Positions 53,044-55,768 of a stretch of 55,768 nt of DNA are shown here, piece after piece. Origin of the DNA: Holophagaceae bacterium (GTDB taxonomy: Bacteria > Acidobacteriota > Holophagae > Holophagales > Holophagaceae). The DNA lies in the NCBI GenBank assembly GCA_017859955.1, contig JAFNAB010000002.1, forward strand, positions 1 to 55,768, read 5' to 3'. Under the pieces are notes generated by a model. That model did not search any database. It was given only the letters and a program-made list of their open reading frames with translations, and was not told the DNA's origin. The translations under genes were made by a program, and so were the position numbers. Every line of letters begins with the position of its first letter. The first letter of the stretch is position 1.

Positions 53044-53853
53044 ATGTCCAAGAACAGCGCACCTCAGATGGAACTTGCCGGATCCCTCTGGGTCCAGAAG
53101 GCTGGCCAGAAGGTCTTTGCCGAGGAACGGATCGCGCTGCTGGAGAAGATCCACGAGCTGGGGAGTATCACTCACGCCGCCAAGGCCGTGGGGATCAGCT
53201 ACAAGACCGCCTGGGACGTGGTCAACCTCATGAACAATCTGGCGGATCGTCCCCTGGTGGAGCGCAATGCCGGCGGCAAGGGCGGAGGGGGCACGGCCCT
53301 CACGGAAGCGGGGCTGGAGGTTGTCCGGCAGTTCCATGTCTTTGCGGAGGAACATCGCCGCTTCCTGCAGAACATCAGTCAGCGCATCGAGGGGGGCGGG
53401 GACCTTTATACCTTCCTGCGTCGCATGTCCATGAAGGTCAGTGCCCGCAATATCTTTGCGGGTAGGATCACGACCCTCTCCAGGGGGGCGGTGAATGCCC
53501 TGGTGGTGCTGACCATGAAGGGGGGGGGCACCATCTCTTCCACCATCACGAATGCCAGCGTGGCCAGTCTGGAGTTGGAAGTCGGCAAGGACGCCTACGC
53601 CATCATCAAGGCCAGCTCCGTCATCCTGGGAACGGATCTTCATGGGATGAAGCTCAGCGCCAGGAATGTGCTCTGCGGCAAAGTGACAAAAGTGCTCGAT
53701 GGCCAGGTCAATGCCGAGGTGGATGTGGACCTGGGCGGCGGCAATACCATCAGCGCCGTAATCACCCACGACAGTGTCCTGAAGTTGGGGCTGCAGCCGG
53801 GGGTCCACGCCTGCGCCATGTTCGAAGCTTCGAGTGTGATCCTGGGGGTCTGA
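53044..53853 (+). CDS. modE: Molybdate-responsive transcriptional regulator ModE
   Basis: 269 aa. The N-terminal ModE winged helix is EERIALLEKIHELGSITHAA, KAVGISYKTAWDVVNLMNNL and VERNAGGKGGGGTALTEAG. Two C-terminal Mop domains follow (about 130-198 and 200-269; MKVSARNIFAGRITTLSRGA, MKLSARNVLCGKVTKVLDGQ). ModE binds molybdate or tungstate and then its palindromic DNA sites. The Met at 53044 has GGAG 7 bp upstream. The six ModE-like boxes elsewhere in the island are the expected targets. No box lies in the 146 bp directly upstream, so it may be read from the receptor operon. Confidence 0.96.
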   Translation: MSKNSAPQMELAGSLWVQKAGQKVFAEERIALLEKIHELGSITHAAKAVGISYKTAWDVVNLMNNLADRPLVERNAGGKGGGGTALTEAGLEVVRQFHVFAEEHRRFLQNISQRIEGGGDLYTFLRRMSMKVSARNIFAGRITTLSRGAVNALVVLTMKGGGTISSTITNASVASLELEVGKDAYAIIKASSVILGTDLHGMKLSARNVLCGKVTKVLDGQVNAEVDVDLGGGNTISAVITHDSVLKLGLQPGVHACAMFEASSVILGV

Positions 53854-53900
53854 TGTCGTCGGGAATGGATTTCCGGTGACTGTTCTTTGGGAGGATCGCC

Positions 53901-54326
53901 ATGAAGCTTAGTGCCCGGAATGTCCTGGTCGGGCAGGTTGCCGAAGTGACCCAGGGGACCGTCAGCACCCTGGTGGGGCTTACACTCAAAGGTGGGGCCA
54001 GGCTCTACGCAACCATCACCAACGACAGTGTGGCTGCTCTTGGTCTCCAGCCAGGGACAGAGGCCTTCGCCATCGTCAAGGCGAGTGCCGTGATTGTCGG
54101 GACCGACCTCCACCGGGCCAGGGTCAGCGCCCGGAACCTGCTCTGCGGCAAGGTGTGCAAGGTGGTGGACGGCCCCGTGAGTGCCGAGGTCGATATCGAG
54201 GTGGCACCCGGAGTTGTGATCAGCGCTGTGATCACCCATGAGAGCGTCAAGTCCCTCGACTTCCAGATCGGGGACCACGCCTGTGCCCTGTTCAAGGCCT
54301 CCAGCGTGATTCTGGGGGTAAATTAA
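53901..54326 (+). CDS. Di-Mop molbindin
   Basis: 141 aa made of two Mop domains only: MKLSARNVLVGQVAEVTQGT, TLKGGARLYATITNDSVAAL, then VSARNLLCGKVCKVVDGPVS, VVISAVITHESVKSLDFQIG. Molbindins store molybdate/tungstate in the cytoplasm and buffer its level. It is closely similar to the C-terminal half of the neighbouring ModE. GGGAGGA lies upstream of ATG 53901, 47 bp after modE, so co-transcription is likely. Confidence 0.95.
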   Translation: MKLSARNVLVGQVAEVTQGTVSTLVGLTLKGGARLYATITNDSVAALGLQPGTEAFAIVKASAVIVGTDLHRARVSARNLLCGKVCKVVDGPVSAEVDIEVAPGVVISAVITHESVKSLDFQIGDHACALFKASSVILGVN

Positions 54327-54487
54327 ATTCTTTTGCCAAGGATGACCTTTCTTGGGTATTATTAGAAACTCTGTCATTCTATGACATGCCGTGATGCCCG
54401 CGAGGTGCGGTCACCACGAAAACACTTTGATCACCCTGCCTGGGGGTGTCATCGCAATCATGTTCCAGGCAATCGTAGGAATTCATC

Positions 54488-54691
54488 ATGGCCCAAGGCA
54501 CCGTCAAGTGGTTCAACGCCGAAAAGGGTTTCGGTTTCATCACCCCCGATGAGGGTGGTCCCGATCTCTTCGTCCATCACTCCGCCATCCAGACCCGCGG
54601 TTTCCGCACCCTGGATGAGAATCAGCGCGTCAGCTTCGACGTCGCGCAGGGCCAGAAGGGGCCCCAGGCCACCAACGTCAACAAGCTCTAA
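54488..54691 (+). CDS. Cold-shock domain protein (CspA family)
   Basis: 67 aa, complete. [20 protein letters not shown] and [17 protein letters not shown] contain the RNP1 (KGFGFI) and RNP2 (LFVHH) RNA-binding motifs. CSPs are RNA chaperones. The gene has a 161-bp leader after molbindin, as is usual for csp mRNAs, and is followed by a strong terminator. Confidence 0.97.
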   Translation: MAQGTVKWFNAEKGFGFITPDEGGPDLFVHHSAIQTRGFRTLDENQRVSFDVAQGQKGPQATNVNKL

Positions 54692-54713
54692 TATACCGTT
54701 AAGATAATCAAGG

Positions 54714-54737
54714 AAAGGGCGGCTTCGGCCGCCCTTT
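54714..54737 (+). terminator. Rho-independent terminator after the cold-shock gene
   Basis: The perfect 10-bp stem AAAGGGCGGC/GCCGCCCTTT has the stable TTCG tetraloop and is followed by CTGCTTT. Confidence 0.92.
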
Positions 54738-54796
54738 CTGCTTTACGAAGGGATCGGCCGAAGGCATGGTGTTGGGGGTGGTCAGGAGGGTGCGCA

Positions 54797-55708
54797 ATGC
54801 CGGTCCCTACTCATGAAGTCGTCGTCGTCGGTTGTGCCGGAGTGGATACCCAGGTCTACCTCCCGGATGGGCGACTCGAGCTCGGACAGGAGGGCCACTT
54901 CTCCGAGAACCTGGACTGCGCCGGTCAGGCGGGGACCTATGCAAGCCGGAGCTATGCCCGGCTGGGCTGGAGGACCGCCTTCATCGGGTGCCTCGGGGAG
55001 GACTGGGCGGACAGCCTTGTGCGGGAGGCGTTGGCCTCAGAGGGCATCAACCTGGAGGGGCTCTTTGTCGATCCTGCTGGCACTGCCCGGAGCGTCAATC
55101 TCATGTTCCGGGATGGCCGCCGCATCAACTTCTACGACGGCAAGGGCCATGCTGGGCTGAGCCCGGATCTCGGCCATTGTCGTCAACTGTTGCGTTCAGC
55201 CCGCCTAGCCCACTTTGCCATTCCGGACTGGGCCAGACAGCTGCTGCCCCTGGCCCGGGAACTGGGGGTGCCGATCGCCTGCGATCTGCAGGACATTGTC
55301 CTGGCTGATGACCCCTACCGGCAGGCCTTCATCCAGGCCGCCGACTATCTGTTCTTTTCGGCCGCCAACCATCCGGACCCTTTCCCGTTGATGGAGAGGC
55401 TCCTGGAGGCCAGCTCGGGGAACCTGGTCCTGTGCGGCATGGGACGCCGGGGATGCGCTGTCGCGACCCGGGAAGGTTACCGTCAGTTTCCGGCCGTAGA
55501 GCTGCCGATGCCCGTGGTCGATACCAATGGGGCTGGCGACTGCCTGGCGGCGGGCTTCCTAACCAGCTTTGTGCTGGAGGGCCGCCCCCTGGAGGAGTCG
55601 GTCAAACGGGCCCAGATCGGGGCCCGTCACGCCTGCACCCTTCGGGCAAGTTCTTCGGGCTTAATAAGTTCGGACCAGCTCGAAAGCTGGTCCGAAGTCA
55701 TCCCCTGA
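54797..55708 (+). CDS. PfkB-family carbohydrate kinase
   Basis: 303 aa, typical ribokinase-like length. EVVVVGCAGVDTQVYLPDG starts the fold, LGWRTAFIGCLGEDWADSLV carries the first signature and VVDTNGAGDCLAAGFLTSF the second, including the catalytic Asp of GAGD. It phosphorylates a sugar or nucleoside; the substrate is not evident. ATG 54797 is preceded by GGAGGGTGCGC. The frame is complete within the window. Confidence 0.92.
   Translation: MPVPTHEVVVVGCAGVDTQVYLPDGRLELGQEGHFSENLDCAGQAGTYASRSYARLGWRTAFIGCLGEDWADSLVREALASEGINLEGLFVDPAGTARSVNLMFRDGRRINFYDGKGHAGLSPDLGHCRQLLRSARLAHFAIPDWARQLLPLARELGVPIACDLQDIVLADDPYRQAFIQAADYLFFSAANHPDPFPLMERLLEASSGNLVLCGMGRRGCAVATREGYRQFPAVELPMPVVDTNGAGDCLAAGFLTSFVLEGRPLEESVKRAQIGARHACTLRASSSGLISSDQLESWSEVIP
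55669..55696 (+). other. Perfect 12-bp hairpin at the 3' end of the PfkB coding sequence
   Basis: TTCGGACCAGCT and AGCTGGTCCGAA flank the loop CGAA, ending 12 bp before the gene's last base. No T-run follows. It could be a terminator stem overlapping the coding region or an RNA stability element. Confidence 0.5.
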
Positions 55709-55768
55709 AGGGGGGGTTATACGCCGCGTCGGCTGCTGCTGGGACCGGAGCTGCGCCGACCCTCGGGG

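Noticed and set aside
1..55768. CRISPR arrays, insertion sequences, prophage or rRNA
   Set aside because: No direct repeats with spacers, transposase or integrase proteins, phage structural genes or rRNA sequence were found by eye on either strand.

Overview
The window is GC-rich, gene-dense DNA from a Gram-negative bacterium: it encodes a porin, a TonB-dependent receptor, periplasmic binding proteins and many large hybrid histidine kinases. The abundance of CHASE8/HAMP hybrid kinases, DUF4388 signalling proteins, YfiR and FmdE-type proteins, and the general gene style, suggest an acidobacterium of the Holophagaceae type (Geothrix/Holophaga-like). That placement is inference from gene content; no rRNA is present.

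Left part (1-37 kb), mostly housekeeping and signalling. A tRNA-Ser(GGA) is followed by a PhnD-like binding protein paired with a hybrid kinase, then pcm, a YaiI-family protein, a second hybrid kinase, a slipin and a PAS protein. A minus-strand block (8.4-15.4 kb) carries a TPR protein, a response regulator ending in a SHOCT-like segment, an FAD oxidoreductase, a branched-chain-amino-acid-type binding protein, ftsX and a DUF4388 protein. Next come ribB with a decayed GTP cyclohydrolase II domain, a cNMP-binding protein, thioredoxin, lysS, a SerA-like dehydrogenase and DUF1015. A YfiR/CHASE8-kinase/receiver/receiver-kinase phosphorelay spans 23.5-27.9 kb. It is followed by a CorC-like protein, an acyltransferase, an amino-acid permease, comF, a Ser/Ala-rich orphan, a DODA-type dioxygenase, a cardiolipin-synthase-like protein, HtpX, an HPF-type protein and a LysR regulator with palindromes at its promoter.

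Right part (37.7-54.3 kb), the most interesting region: a compact molybdenum/tungsten (oxyanion) acquisition island. It contains (i) a FecCD-type (Mol-like) ABC importer co-transcribed with a DUF3343 Se/S-carrier-like protein, a cysteine desulfurase and a TrmO-like protein; (ii) a TrmO-FmdE fusion; (iii) a porin-modA-modB-modC operon; (iv) a DUF364-NUDIX pair; (v) an FmdE/zinc-ribbon protein, a SAM methyltransferase and a TonB-dependent receptor; (vi) the regulator ModE and a stand-alone di-Mop molbindin. Six inverted repeats resembling ModE operators lie in the intergenic regions, all with two 8-bp half-sites related to CGTTATAT/ATATAACG separated by exactly 8 bp. They tie most of these units into one apparent ModE regulon. 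The uncharacterised members (TrmO-FmdE fusion, FmdE, DUF364, methyltransferase, NUDIX, DUF3343/desulfurase) are candidates for a previously undescribed Mo/W handling pathway, possibly with TonB-dependent uptake of a Mo complex.

The right end carries a cold-shock protein with its terminator and a PfkB-family sugar kinase. No CRISPR array, insertion sequence, prophage or rRNA was seen.
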